Shown: piece after piece, positions 8,583-18,418 of the stretch
How the letters are laid out: every line of letters starts with the position of its first letter
Numbering within the stretch: the stretch's first letter is position 1
Assembly: GCA_011772205.1 (NCBI GenBank)
Contig: WVZY01000064.1
Span: 29,461-93,460, forward strand
Source: Candidatus Latescibacterota bacterium
GTDB taxonomy: Bacteria; Krumholzibacteriota; Krumholzibacteriia; WVZY01
DNA: 64,000 nucleotides
Direction of reading: 5' to 3'
Made by a program: the position numbers and the translations under genes
Notes under the pieces: generated by a model
What the model was told of the DNA's origin: nothing
Seen by the model: the letters and a program-made list of their open reading frames with translations, nothing else
Database searches by the model: none

Positions 8583-9077
8583 TTATTTCAGCATCACCAT
8601 TTTCCTTACCGTTCTCACATCACCAGCGACAAGGTGCGCAAAATAAATGCCCGAAGCCACGTGCTGTCCTCTATGGTCACGACCATCCCACAGCACTTCA
8701 TGTACGCCGGACGGAAGGCTCTCTCCCAAGAGAGTTCGTATGAGGACGCCTCTAGCGTCATATATCCTCAAGGACACTCTTCCTGATGTTACGAGCGCGA
8801 AACGAATCGTTATTGATGGATTGAACGGATTCGGATAGATGGACGTAATCTCTGTGACCTTTGGGACATCGCTGGGGAGTTCCTCACTCGGTGGGCTGTC
8901 CCCGTCATCCAATACAACAGGTGGTTCTTCCGGTGACAGCACGACCGGCTCACCCAGCTCGAAGATATTGGAGACAAGGTAGTCAACTCCATCCACGCTC
9001 TGATAATGCAGCCCAATCGGGCCGTAGGAACGCGATATCTTTATCTTACCTTCACTTTCCGTAGCCGAAATTGACAT
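8583..9077 (-). CDS. Orphan FlgD-Ig-like C-terminal secretion domain (gene fragment)
   Basis: The last 85 or so residues (IYPNPFNPSITIRFAL to VRKMVMLK, with VLWDGRDHRGQHVASGIYF) are a typical FlgD-Ig-like/Por-type C-terminal domain. Unlike the other carriers in this window it has no signal peptide, and only about 75 residues precede the domain. Its beginning overlaps the end of a truncated ATPase gene in another frame. It is best explained as the 3' remnant of a larger secreted-protein gene brought next to the ATPase by deletion. If translated, the first plausible start is the ATG near 9077 (another lies at 9095). Confidence 0.55.
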   Translation of the reverse strand: MSISATESEGKIKISRSYGPIGLHYQSVDGVDYLVSNIFELGEPVVLSPEEPPVVLDDGDSPPSEELPSDVPKVTEITSIYPNPFNPSITIRFALVTSGRVSLRIYDARGVLIRTLLGESLPSGVHEVLWDGRDHRGQHVASGIYFAHLVAGDVRTVRKMVMLK

Positions 9078-9339
9078 TTCCCCTGCCGCGATCACGCAGG
9101 ATGATTTTCAAGATGCCGTCTTCCAGCAGGAAAGTGATGTAAACCTTTTTATCCTTGCTCCGGGAGTGCTCGAAGGAGTTGAGGCACGCCTCGATGAGTG
9201 CCATTGCGACCTCGGCCGATTTGTCTTCACCGAACTCCATGACTTCCGCAACGGCCTCGGCCGTTCTGCATGCCGCCAGCTCCATGTTCTGAAGTATAGG
9301 TGTCGTCAGTTCGACGACTTTATTCGATGCCCTCGGCAT
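9052..9339 (-). pseudogene. Truncated RsbW-type anti-sigma ATPase
   Basis: The 95 residues start like serine-protein kinase/anti-sigma factors of the HATPase_c_2 family. The N-box ALIEACLNSFEHS (about residues 47-59) and the G1 region IILRDRGRG (about 79-87) are present. The protein then stops after GNVNFGYGK. Family members continue about 40-50 residues with a Gly-rich ATP lid and G2 box, so the nucleotide site is incomplete. The break coincides with the beginning of the orphan FlgD-type fragment, as expected for a deletion junction. No anti-anti-sigma gene is nearby. Confidence 0.6.
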
Positions 9340-9882
9340 AATTTCTACGGAAAGTCACCTTCCCACGTTCAAGATTTTTGGGTCTGTCTCGAGGAGGAAA
9401 ACGAGGCAAGTCATTATGTTACAATTGAATAGATTTTTCTTGGGCGCTAATGGCAACACCCACGGCCTCTCTGGTTTTGACGCGGCGAGAGCGGGGAAGC
9501 CGATTCTGGCTCTTCGGGACCTGTGATCGAACACCTTTGCTTAAGCCCTAGCATGAATTCAATAATGGGGCAACCTAATATCCGCTGCCTGGCACTTGGG
9601 GCCGCCAGCCGTATTTTGGCCGGCCCATCTCTTCGACTCTAACGCTGCTCGCGAGCTTTGTTGCGCTCTTGCTGTCGCTTCGCCATGTGGACAATGAACG
9701 ATCGAGCTGTCCGTTGAGATTGGTTCGAGCATTATCGGCTGGAGTGGGGCTATAACGCTCGAGGGAGCACCCTTCGGGGTGCTCCCTCTCTCTTTCCAGG
9801 AAACAGTGCATTTCGTTTCAGTTTTTAGCAGCTCTGAGTACCCAGCACTATAGGAGCTTCAAATGAGACGGCTTCATGAAAA
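9340..9882. other. Non-coding stretch with an orphan hairpin
   Basis: About 540 bases without a convincing gene. A TACAAT hexamer at 9420-9425 and the strong hairpin at 9761-9788 are the only notable elements. Together they could bound a plus-strand small RNA, but I see no RNA family. Short ORFs here lack ribosome sites. Confidence 0.4.
9761..9788 (+). terminator. Perfect 12-bp hairpin with TTCG loop
   Basis: GAGGGAGCACCC, loop TTCG, GGGTGCTCCCTC: a perfect GC-rich stem with a stable UUCG tetraloop, followed on the plus strand by the pyrimidine run TCTCTTTCC. It resembles an intrinsic terminator with a weak U-tract. No plus-strand coding gene lies upstream that it would serve. Alternatively it ends the convergent minus-strand transcript of the 9883 gene. 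Confidence 0.55.
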
Positions 9883-10692
9883 CTATTTGTATAGCTGTTT
9901 GATAGCTCCCCAGGTCTTGCCCTCTTCCGGGGTTCCTGATGTTCTCAGGAAACTCGGCGCACTCAACGGGCCATCGGGGCAGGTCTCATTGTAGTCGACC
10001 AGCTCGTCCTTGATGTTCCCGCCCTCGGTCTTGATCAATCCATTGGGCTTACTGCCAATGGGATAGGATGCAAGATAGGCGTCAGCGGCAGCAATGTCAC
10101 CGATAATGGAACCGTCTCCTCCGGTCAGCAGATTGAACTTAGCCGCAATCAGATGCTGAGCCAGGATGATCGTTATATCACCCCTCGTAGGCATATCGAA
10201 GATGGCCATCAGCTGAGCTTTGTTGTACAGTACCCCGCCAAGCGTCAGCTCATCCACCGGCCATTCATCCGGACGATTTTTCCAGAAGCCCGGAGTGCCA
10301 CAGCCCCCGTTCCCATCACACGGGCAGTTGAACGGAACGGAGAATTGCCTGTAGTTATAGCCGTACAGATTGAAATAGAACAGACCTTCTGCCACGTAAT
10401 CACCGCATAGCTCCATGCCCCAAGGCTGAGAAATGGCAAACGGATGCAGGCCTGTCGAGCCGGAAATGGGTATGGATCCAGTAAACGAGGCCACGATGGT
10501 ACTATTTTGAATGAGATCCACTTCATAAAACAGGTCGAACGAATAGGTGCCATCCAGGTAAATGGATCCGGATACCTGCCAGCCTTCGCAATTCGCGCCG
10601 GGAGTGAAATCCTGGAAATAACAGGCCCATGCAACGCCGATGAAAGCAATCACGAGTACGGGTATCGTCAGAAACAGCAATTTTTTGTTCAT
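9883..10692 (-). CDS. Secreted protein with TPGFWKN motif and WGxIKxLY tail
   Basis: The product has 269 residues with a signal peptide ending near VAWACY. After an N-terminal beta-rich domain it has CGTPGFWKNRPDEWP near residue 132, then LGGVLYNKAQLMAIFD and ITIILAQHLIAAKFNLL. This TPGxWKN arrangement recurs in secreted proteins of many bacteria without known function. Six or more cysteines suggest disulfides. The protein ends KTWGAIKQLYK, nearly the same tail as the beta-helix protein at 24593 (ISWGRLKALYQ), and has no FlgD-type domain. AAAGGGG precedes the start. Confidence 0.65.
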   Translation of the reverse strand: MNKKLLFLTIPVLVIAFIGVAWACYFQDFTPGANCEGWQVSGSIYLDGTYSFDLFYEVDLIQNSTIVASFTGSIPISGSTGLHPFAISQPWGMELCGDYVAEGLFYFNLYGYNYRQFSVPFNCPCDGNGGCGTPGFWKNRPDEWPVDELTLGGVLYNKAQLMAIFDMPTRGDITIILAQHLIAAKFNLLTGGDGSIIGDIAAADAYLASYPIGSKPNGLIKTEGGNIKDELVDYNETCPDGPLSAPSFLRTSGTPEEGKTWGAIKQLYK

Positions 10693-11054
10693 GTTCTTAC
10701 CCCTTTAATTTAAATAACTTACTTCCCAATTTAGCTAGAAATAAGCCTCAAATCCACCTCCTATGGGACAGAATTCGCATGAGAATGCGCGTTGTCGCAC
10801 CATGGGCCAAATTAAATTTATATCATACCTTAAGGTTAGAATTCAAGCGAAAAATCAAAATGCGGGCAATTAGCTGTGCGTTCCTATCGAGTCACTCATG
10901 AATCTTTTGCGGTTCATTATCTACTTATCGGGACCTTTAAATCCACTACTATGGGGCGTAGCTTCCAGATTAATCTTCAGATTAGAAGTATTTTTTTATT
11001 AAGTGGCGCAGTCAGCCGGGCTTTTTGAAATCCAGAACTCAAAAGAGATGCTGG
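10693..11054. other. AT-rich intergenic region
   Basis: About 360 bases between two minus-strand secreted-protein genes. It is AT-rich and presumably carries the promoter of the 9883 gene. No hairpin with a clear T-run, no repeat and no plausible ORF were seen. Confidence 0.4.
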
Positions 11055-13643
11055 CTATTTCAGGAACACTAATTTTTTCGTATCCGCGAAGTGTTTCGTC
11101 ACAAGTCTGCAGAAATACACACCGCTCGACACTGGATCACCCGCGTCGCTTCGGCCGTCCCATGTCGCCGTATAGCCTTCGATCCTCGGACTTTGGACTT
11201 CATTCACTAAAATCCTCACCAGCTGGCCGGCGACGTTATAAATCTTCAATGTTACGCGAGAACGTTCCTTGATCGTGTATTTGATCGTCGTCGTTGGATT
11301 GAACGGATTCGGGTAGTTCTGGGTGAGACTGTTTCTGAACTGAGGAGATTGCTCGACGGATACTGGATCGTCTACATCATTGTTGAACCACTGGATTATT
11401 TTGGTCAGATGATGCACACGATCTGGAATACTATCAGGCAATTCGTCCCGGATGCTGTGGTAACTAAAGCCAGAAAGTATGACGCGCAGCGGATTTCCCT
11501 GAGCGTTGGAAGTATCCTTTGCGATGACCGCTTGTTGGTCCGGCAACCCCGTGCCATTGTATGTCATCTCACAGCTCACATTCCCTGTGGCCTCTAGCAC
11601 GTCGAAATCTCCGTCGTAAGCGATCAATGTATCTGGATTTCCATCGTGGAAAAATCCCACCTGTGACGTAGCTTCTGCCACCACCAGTGGATGGGTGCCG
11701 TGGGCCATCATCCGGTGATCGCCGTGAGTCAGGTTGAAGTTCATGTAATTGCTTCTAAAGCTATCTGCACTCGCACCTGCGAGAGTTACCCATTCCTCGG
11801 CGAGATCGCCGCCGGAGAGATAGATACCACATCCTTCTGGATGGTCATGAAGATCGGCAAAAGTGAACAGCATGAGCCAGTCATCCACATCGCAAGGATT
11901 TCCGGTGCCATCGCCGACCGTTCCAGAGTCGATGTTACCCGAGTTCCATATGATCTTGCGGTAGCTCGGGATCAGCTGATTGGATACATCAACCACCCGA
12001 CCACCCGGACCGCCTCCCTCGATCGAAGACGAGCCGCGGACATCATAGCGGTCAGGCGCAATCCCGATCATTTCGAACGCTGTGCCAATAAGTTGTTGGC
12101 CATCTTCACTGTTAAAGTTGTGGACATAGAGAATATCCGTAGTGCCGGTGGGCAAAATCTGGAATTCCATCGGATAGCACTGGACCTCATTAAGATTGCC
12201 TGTTGCTCCAGTATACTGGCTGTAGTACGTTTCTTCGCCTTTCGTGTTCTTGGCTGAGAAAAAGAAGAGAACCGTATCCGGCGGTGTGAAGAGGTTGTCG
12301 TTGAGATCTACGCAGTATGAATTCGCTGCTTCGTAGAAGCGGTCGGGATATAAAAAGCAATAATCCATCCGGAATTTATACCATTTTAAATACCGCAGAT
12401 TGGCTGTCTCAGTCCCCCACAACGTGGAATAACACTCCAGCGAGTCCACAAGCGGCCAGCGGAGAGGATTTGTGGCAGGTGGTGGATACTCGTTCAACAG
12501 ATCGCGTTCCTGCATATCAAGAGGATCATAAAGCTGAGTGCTGCCATTCAAGCATGTAACAAAGCAATAAACCGCCGGGCCACTCAGCGTATCTGCCGGA
12601 TTGTGGTATGCGATACGAGCGGTGTCACCCACGCTGATGACAGCTGAATCACCAGGTATCACTCTGGTGTCTCCGTTTGGCGTGATATCATCCCCCGCAT
12701 CTGCCCTCCCCGTCCCAGTCGTTGTACCATCAGATGAAAAAGCATCCTGGAATAGGTCGATGTCGCGGACGTCCCAAAGCAAGCTTCCCCTCGTGTCTCC
12801 AAGCCCGAGAACACAGCCAGGGTACTTCCGTCCCAGCTCGGACAAATACACCGAGTCTGAATCAACTATATCGATGAGATAGTGTATGTCATATAGGTAT
12901 TGCCAATGTCCGCTTGCATATTCCGTATCATAGAAAGCGACGGCAAAAAGCCAGCCGGTAACCTCGTCGTGCCAAATATCAGAAATAAATTTTCCTTCGT
13001 AGTTTAGTGTATCTATTTTTGTGATTTGTGCAGTATTCACATCAACTTCGTATAAACACTTGTCTATGCAGGAAACAGTAAGCAGCTTGTCTAAACCAGC
13101 GTGATAATCCATCGCTTGAAATGCCCCTGGCTCACCCATTGTACCGACTTCGGTAGCCTGGCCTGTGACTTTGTCGATTGTGTACAGCCGCAAGTAGTCG
13201 CTGCCATAGAGAACATCAGTTTTTTCATTATATGCTAGCTCCTTAACACTTTCGCCGCACTCCCCCACTAAGGTTGCTTTCTGCATATAAGGATTGATCC
13301 GGTAAAGAAATCCTTGTACATCCGCGTAGACAGCAAAGAACTCGTTCGGATTGTCCCCATCAGTCGCTCCCATCCACGGTTGTGCAGTATCGAACTCCTT
13401 AGTCACCATCGTGCAGAAAATGACATCATGAACTGCACTGGTCGATTGACCAACACCATAACACCGTCGATATGACATCGCTGCGCGGCCAAAACCGCTG
13501 CTATCCATCATGCCTGTTTCAACATCTTTGAATCGTCCCCTTTCCTTTGCCAGCGGATTTGATGGATGGGGATCAACAATGTTCAGTGAAACCAAGGTGG
13601 TCATGACCAACGAAATCCCTATTATCAAAGGTCGCCTTTTCAT
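11055..13643 (-). CDS. Large secreted protein with FlgD-type C-terminal domain
   Basis: The product has 862 residues, with AGGAGG just before the ATG and a signal-like N-terminus (IIGISLVMTTLVSLNIV). Residues about 90-260 look like a beta-propeller of PQQ/YncE type (YADVQGFLYRINPYM, DYHAGLDKLLTVSC). The middle is unassigned; a segment near 520-740 (DILYVHNFNSEDGQQLIG) resembles domains found before FlgD-type tails. The end (NYPNPFNPTTTIKYTI, TATWDGRSDAGDPVSSGVYF, DTKKLVFLK) is a FlgD-Ig-like domain used as a Por/T9SS-type secretion signal. It is probably a surface-exposed or released protein; no enzyme motif was recognised. Confidence 0.75.
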   Translation of the reverse strand: MKRRPLIIGISLVMTTLVSLNIVDPHPSNPLAKERGRFKDVETGMMDSSGFGRAAMSYRRCYGVGQSTSAVHDVIFCTMVTKEFDTAQPWMGATDGDNPNEFFAVYADVQGFLYRINPYMQKATLVGECGESVKELAYNEKTDVLYGSDYLRLYTIDKVTGQATEVGTMGEPGAFQAMDYHAGLDKLLTVSCIDKCLYEVDVNTAQITKIDTLNYEGKFISDIWHDEVTGWLFAVAFYDTEYASGHWQYLYDIHYLIDIVDSDSVYLSELGRKYPGCVLGLGDTRGSLLWDVRDIDLFQDAFSSDGTTTGTGRADAGDDITPNGDTRVIPGDSAVISVGDTARIAYHNPADTLSGPAVYCFVTCLNGSTQLYDPLDMQERDLLNEYPPPATNPLRWPLVDSLECYSTLWGTETANLRYLKWYKFRMDYCFLYPDRFYEAANSYCVDLNDNLFTPPDTVLFFFSAKNTKGEETYYSQYTGATGNLNEVQCYPMEFQILPTGTTDILYVHNFNSEDGQQLIGTAFEMIGIAPDRYDVRGSSSIEGGGPGGRVVDVSNQLIPSYRKIIWNSGNIDSGTVGDGTGNPCDVDDWLMLFTFADLHDHPEGCGIYLSGGDLAEEWVTLAGASADSFRSNYMNFNLTHGDHRMMAHGTHPLVVAEATSQVGFFHDGNPDTLIAYDGDFDVLEATGNVSCEMTYNGTGLPDQQAVIAKDTSNAQGNPLRVILSGFSYHSIRDELPDSIPDRVHHLTKIIQWFNNDVDDPVSVEQSPQFRNSLTQNYPNPFNPTTTIKYTIKERSRVTLKIYNVAGQLVRILVNEVQSPRIEGYTATWDGRSDAGDPVSSGVYFCRLVTKHFADTKKLVFLK

Positions 13644-14154
13644 CTTCCTCCTTTCTCTAAATGCGGTTCAATGTCGCAGTAAATGATGACCGAGCTTATA
13701 GGATTTGCTGAGCAGGATGAGCACGAAGATCTTCCTAAGCCGCTCAGACTCATAAGCCTCTGGAAAATGAAACACAATTATAGAATACCCGGAACGTGCT
13801 TTGATGAGTGGATAAATTATATCAGAAGAAAGTTGAAAAATCAACAGAGAATCAGGTTTCCTGTGCTTTCAAAATCTATCGCCACATTTCCATCCAAGAC
13901 TGATCAATTGAATTCCTGGCGCATCAGGCAGACGAAGAGCGGAGGCATGAATCGCCCTCAACCATTGACCGTGCATCCAGGACTTAATGGAACTTTTTGC
14001 GTAATCTCGCGTAAGCATATTCAAGAAGCCAATCATGGGTCACGAAAGCCGATTAATCACCCCATCTCCCTGAAATTACCGGCATTTTGAAGAAGTTACA
14101 GGCCGGCCACTTGACTTCCGCAAGGCCCTATGGCCCCTCAGAAGGGAGCAAACA
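13644..14154. other. Intergenic region, nothing recognised
   Basis: About 510 bases between divergent genes (11055 on minus, 14155 on plus). It should hold both promoters. A 135-codon plus-strand ORF inside has no ribosome site, no domain and an unnatural composition, so I do not call it. Confidence 0.4.
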
Positions 14155-16800
14155 GTGAAATCGCTCGTGACCGCCCTATTGCTGCTCATCTCGACGGCTA
14201 CTTCCCTCCTCGCAAATTCCATCCCCCCGATTGAAACCCGGATCTACGATACGAAGCGGATAAACGGCAGAGCACCCACTATCGATGGCCGCTTGAACGA
14301 CCTTATATGGAATACCGTCGAGTGGTCGGGTGAGTTCATCCAGAGAAACCCAACCGACGGGGATCCGCCCACCGAGCAGACGAAATTCAAGGTTCTCTAC
14401 GACGACGAAGCTCTTTACTTCGCCTTCTTTTGCCACGATGATCCCGAGCTCGTAACGAGCATGCTAGCCAGGCGGGACTGGTTCCCTGGTGACTGGATCG
14501 AGGTGAACATCGACAGCTACTTCGACCGCCGCACCGCTTTTTCCTTCACCTTGAGTCTCTCCGGCACGCGTGGCGACGAGTTCGTATCCAACGACGGCAA
14601 CAATTGGGACAGCAACTGGGATCCCGTTTGGCAGGGCGCCACGCGTATCAACGATGGAGGCTGGACGGCCGAAATGAAGATCCCTCTGAGCCAGCTTCGC
14701 TTCAGCAGTGAGGAGGAGCAAACATGGGGATTACAGGTCCAGCGCCGCATCTTCCGTGAGGAAGAGCGCTCCACGTGGCAGCGGATCCCAAAAGATGCCG
14801 CGGGCTGGGTGAGCAAGTTCGGGCATCTGCGTGGTATCCTTAGTATCCGGCCGAGCCGCCACATCGAGCTGCTTCCTTACGGAGTCGCCAAAGCAGAGAA
14901 CTTCGAGAAAATTCCCGGAAATCCGTTTCTGGATGGCAGTGCATCGCAATTCACCGGCGGGCTCGACGGCAAGATTGGAGTGACCAGCAATTTAATTCTG
15001 GATTTTACCATCAATCCGGATTTCGGGCAGGTGGAGGCGGATCCATCGGAAGTCAACCTCAGCGCCTTCGAGACCTTTTTCCAGGAAAAGCGCCCGTTCT
15101 TCATCGAGGGTAACAATATCCTGGAACTACCACTGGCCCCGGCCATCACTGGAGGATCGTTCACGCAGGACAAACTGTTTTACTCGCGGCGCATCGGCCG
15201 GCGCCCGACCTACTGGCCTGACCTCGCGGTTGATGAATCGCTCGACCAGCCCGATTACACATCGATCCTAGGAGCTTTCAAACTGACTGGGAAGACGCCC
15301 GGAGGTTTGTCCATCGGCTTCATGGAAAGCATCACCGCGAAGGAGAAGGCGGAGATCGACAACAACGGCCGACGGCGTCAAGAGACGGTCGAGCCGTTGA
15401 CCAACTACTTCGTCGGCCGCGTCCAGCAAGATTTCCGGAAAGGGGATACGCATCTGGGCGCCATGGCCACAGCTGTCAACCGTGACATCGACGATCCCCA
15501 CCTCGATTTCATGCGTCGCCAGGCTTACGCCAGCGGCTTGGACTTTTCTCATTATTTCAAAAAGCGCGATTACCGTATCGAGGCCAACATTCTTGCCAGC
15601 CACTTGAGAGGGAGCGAGGAGGCCATATACGATGCCCAGGTCTCATCGGCACGCTACTTCCAGCGGCCGGACAACGATTACGTATCCCTCGACCCGAACC
15701 GCACAGCGTTGAGCGGTTATTCGGGATCCGTCCGTTTCACACGGACGAGCAACAGCAAGTTCGTGTTCGAGACCGGAGTTGCTTTACGCTCTCCGGGCTT
15801 CGAGATCAATGACCTGGGTTACATGCGAAATGCCGATCAGATCAACCAGTTCACATGGGCAGGGTACTATTTTCGTAATCCTTTCAGCATCTTCAACAAC
15901 GTAGGCATCAACACCAACCAATGGCTCTACTGGGACTTCGGCGGCAACTTGCTTTTGAGAGCTGCCAATGCCAACGCGCATGCAAACTTCCGCAACAATT
16001 ATCATGTCTGCGGTGGTGTCACGCGCAGCTGGGAGTCCACATCGAACACAGCGCTCCGCGGAGGCCCCTCCTCGAAATGGCCGGGCACATGGGAGTTCAA
16101 CTTTCATGTGGCCACTGACCATCGCAAGAAAATTAACTTTGGATTCGGTGGTTACACCCAGCAAGGAGATGAGGACAGCGAAGATTACCGGGAGGGATGG
16201 ATGGAGTTGATCGTGCGGCCCACTAACGCCATGAGATTGTATTTTAATCCCTCGATCTCTCGCAACCGCCCGGAAATGCAATACGTCAGTACCGAATCCT
16301 TCGGCAGCGAGGACCGCTACTTATTTGGACGTCTCGATCAGAAGACCACGGCGATGACATTCAGATTGGATTACTGCATCACGCCCAACCTAACCGTGCA
16401 GTATTACGGCGCGCCCTTCGTCTCCGCCGGCAGGTACAGTGGGTTCAAACGCATCACGAACTCCCGCGCAGACAAATACCAAGATCGCTTCAATGTGTTC
16501 GACGAGGGGCAAATCGCATATGACTCCATCGATAATGTTTATTACATCGACGAGGACGAGAACGCTACCAACGATTATGCAATTGACAATCCGGATTTCA
16601 ACTTCCGGGATTTCAACTCCAACCTAGTTATCCGATGGGAGTATATGCCGGGTTCCCTTCTCTACCTGGTCTGGTCACAGGCACGCAGCGAATACCAGTC
16701 CTTTGGTGAATTCGACTTCGACCGGGATATGCGGGGGCTGTTCGACGTTCACCCGCACGATATTTTCCTGATCAAGTTCATCAAGTGGTTTTCTCTGTAG
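14155..16800 (+). CDS. DUF5916 outer-membrane protein with CBM9-like N-terminal domain
   Basis: The product has 881 residues with a GTG start preceded by AGAAGGGAG and a signal peptide ending near LLANS. Residues about 35-220 are a carbohydrate-binding family 9-like sandwich (APTIDGRLNDLIWNTVEW, LYDDEALYFAFFCHDDPE, WTAEMKIPLSQLRF). The rest is DUF5916 with its hallmark FFQEKRPFFIEGNNI and FYSRRIGRRP, then many amphipathic strands typical of a large barrel. Family members occur in Bacteroidetes and related phyla and are suspected outer-membrane proteins tied to polymer use. The last strand ends in Leu after KWFS. Confidence 0.85.
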   Translation: MKSLVTALLLLISTATSLLANSIPPIETRIYDTKRINGRAPTIDGRLNDLIWNTVEWSGEFIQRNPTDGDPPTEQTKFKVLYDDEALYFAFFCHDDPELVTSMLARRDWFPGDWIEVNIDSYFDRRTAFSFTLSLSGTRGDEFVSNDGNNWDSNWDPVWQGATRINDGGWTAEMKIPLSQLRFSSEEEQTWGLQVQRRIFREEERSTWQRIPKDAAGWVSKFGHLRGILSIRPSRHIELLPYGVAKAENFEKIPGNPFLDGSASQFTGGLDGKIGVTSNLILDFTINPDFGQVEADPSEVNLSAFETFFQEKRPFFIEGNNILELPLAPAITGGSFTQDKLFYSRRIGRRPTYWPDLAVDESLDQPDYTSILGAFKLTGKTPGGLSIGFMESITAKEKAEIDNNGRRRQETVEPLTNYFVGRVQQDFRKGDTHLGAMATAVNRDIDDPHLDFMRRQAYASGLDFSHYFKKRDYRIEANILASHLRGSEEAIYDAQVSSARYFQRPDNDYVSLDPNRTALSGYSGSVRFTRTSNSKFVFETGVALRSPGFEINDLGYMRNADQINQFTWAGYYFRNPFSIFNNVGINTNQWLYWDFGGNLLLRAANANAHANFRNNYHVCGGVTRSWESTSNTALRGGPSSKWPGTWEFNFHVATDHRKKINFGFGGYTQQGDEDSEDYREGWMELIVRPTNAMRLYFNPSISRNRPEMQYVSTESFGSEDRYLFGRLDQKTTAMTFRLDYCITPNLTVQYYGAPFVSAGRYSGFKRITNSRADKYQDRFNVFDEGQIAYDSIDNVYYIDEDENATNDYAIDNPDFNFRDFNSNLVIRWEYMPGSLLYLVWSQARSEYQSFGEFDFDRDMRGLFDVHPHDIFLIKFIKWFSL

Positions 16801-16889
16801 GTAAGCTTGAGGCTCAGGCTTCACACTCTTTCTATTGCCATGCGGAGAATCGTGTCATTCCGGCCAACGTCTATTCCTCTATTATATTC

Positions 16890-17624
16890 TCACTGCTTCC
16901 CAAACACTCGTCGTAAAAGCTCCGTTGTTCTCGCCAAGGGATCCTGACGAATCCGCTTTTCCTCCTGGCCGAGGATGGTAAACAAACCGTAGAGCGCGCG
17001 ATCGGTAATATACTCATCCAGGTCGAGTGCCGGTTCCGTGACCATAGGGAGTTTGTTGTAGTAATCGGTCAGCTCATTGTATACCTGGTAAAGGCCGACT
17101 TCTGACATCTTATCCCTGACGATTGGCATGAAGCGCGTGCGGAGGGTTCCTTCGGTTCGATCTCGAAAATAGTCCGTTGCGGCGGTTTCGCCGCCGTTCA
17201 AAATTCCAAAAGCATCTGCCAGCGTCATCCGCGTAATGGCGTTCCAGAAGATGTCGATTGCTTCACCCGCAGCACGCTCGGCAGCACGATTCATGCCGAC
17301 TGCGAATTTATCCACCTGCTTACCGAGACCGACGCTTCTTAGAGTATTTGCAGCCTTCTCGAACTCCTCGGGTATCACGATGCGAATGAGAGCGTTGCCA
17401 AGGAAACCATCGAGCTTTGAAGTGCTAGCTACGGTGCGCTCTGTCCCGATGCGGAGCGCTTCCTTCAACCCGGCCGCCACGGTTCGTTCGTCCAGGGGTG
17501 CATCCTGACCAGCGCGGGAGATGGCGTCGAGCGCATCGGACTTGAGACCTGCACACCCGGAAATGAGCAATACCAAGATTAAGAAATCGATCATTCTACT
17601 CATCACAGCCTTACGATGCTGCAT
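16890..17624 (-). CDS. DUF4197 lipoprotein
   Basis: The start is at ATG 17624, with AAGGAG in front; a longer frame reaches 17654 but lies upstream of that site. A signal peptide ends in LISGC. The mature protein (TVAAGLKEALRIGTERTV, LGNALIRIVIPEEFEKAANTLR, AGEAIDIFWNAITRMTLADA, ILNGGETAATDYFRDRTEGTL) matches DUF4197 end to end, a family of helical lipoproteins common in Gram-negative bacteria with unknown function. It is likely monocistronic. Confidence 0.85.
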   Translation of the reverse strand: MQHRKAVMSRMIDFLILVLLISGCAGLKSDALDAISRAGQDAPLDERTVAAGLKEALRIGTERTVASTSKLDGFLGNALIRIVIPEEFEKAANTLRSVGLGKQVDKFAVGMNRAAERAAGEAIDIFWNAITRMTLADAFGILNGGETAATDYFRDRTEGTLRTRFMPIVRDKMSEVGLYQVYNELTDYYNKLPMVTEPALDLDEYITDRALYGLFTILGQEEKRIRQDPLARTTELLRRVFGKQ

Positions 17625-18118
17625 ACTCTCTCCTTTATCTATATCAATAGTCACCGAGTCAATTTATGCCATGCTGCTTGCGGAACCCCAGGTCACTCCG
17701 CAATCGAGGTATTTTAACTGTAGGGCAAATCCGAATCCAGGCAGAATTTTGGGAGCAGGTTCGATGTTGTTGGTGGAAACTCAATCCCAAAGCTCAAAGG
17801 GACAGGACGGGATTGCCGATGCATGGATTCCAAGGAAGGAAGGGGAGGATGAGCAGGCTGTTGGAAGCCCTGCATTTAAGCAAGTTGCTTGCAATTATGG
17901 AGCCTCTATTGGGCTAAATTCGAGTAAAACGCGGGTCATTAAAGAAGCCCAAGGGCAAAAATGCTGTTTGTAATTTTCGTCATTTTCTTACTATAGTCGC
18001 GTTTAGTTGCGGCGCGAATGGATTTTATCGTAGTCTATTACGCAAATAGGAACGCTCGCTGAACGAGCACATCACTATCGAGTCAACTCAATTCACCGTC
18101 GCAAGGAGACACGAATAC
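17625..18118. other. Intergenic region upstream of the 18119 gene
   Basis: About 490 bases between divergent genes. Apart from the promoter-like sequence at 17968-17997 nothing is visible. ORFs running through it are short and lack ribosome sites. Confidence 0.4.
17968..17997 (+). promoter_or_regulatory. Sigma-70-like promoter for the 18119 gene
   Basis: TTGTAA (17968-17973), 18-base spacer, TATAGT (17992-17997), each one or two mismatches from the consensus hexamers, 120 bases upstream of the next plus-strand gene. Confidence 0.4.
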
Positions 18119-18418
18119 ATGGATACAGAACAGATAAAGAAAATGAACCTTTGGTTGCAAAGCAGAATCAGCATGGATAATACCGCAGACGGGATCGTAA
18201 TTAAATTTGACGAGCCGACGGCTGCTGACTTTATTGCTCAGGGATTTGATGAAGAAACAGTAAACCTGACCATAAAATCATCCTGGTGGAGTGAAATGGT
18301 CACCGACATCATTGAAACGCCCGATTTTGTCGATCCTGAAGAATCACCGGAGCAGATATTGAAATACGCCCGCGATCTCGTATTTGAGTATGTGGGAAAA
18401 CGTCTGTATCCCTACTGA
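18119..18418 (+). CDS. Small acidic protein, unknown
   Basis: The product has 99 residues, with AAGGAG ahead of the ATG. It is acidic with several aromatic residues (SSWWSEMV, FDEPTAADFIAQGFD, ILKYARDLVFEYVGKRLYPY) and no signal peptide or membrane segment. It is probably a cytoplasmic helical protein. I do not recognise the family. Its last codons (CGTCTGTATCCCTACTGA) are the first copy of a 26-base tandem repeat that continues downstream. Confidence 0.6.
   Translation: MDTEQIKKMNLWLQSRISMDNTADGIVIKFDEPTAADFIAQGFDEETVNLTIKSSWWSEMVTDIIETPDFVDPEESPEQILKYARDLVFEYVGKRLYPY

Noticed and set aside
9710..9760. GGTTCGAGC as a possible tRNA T-arm
   Set aside because: No pairing stem, acceptor arm or anticodon arm can be built around it.
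13683..14090. 135-codon ORF between divergent secreted-protein genes
   Set aside because: No ribosome site, no recognisable domain and an unnatural composition.
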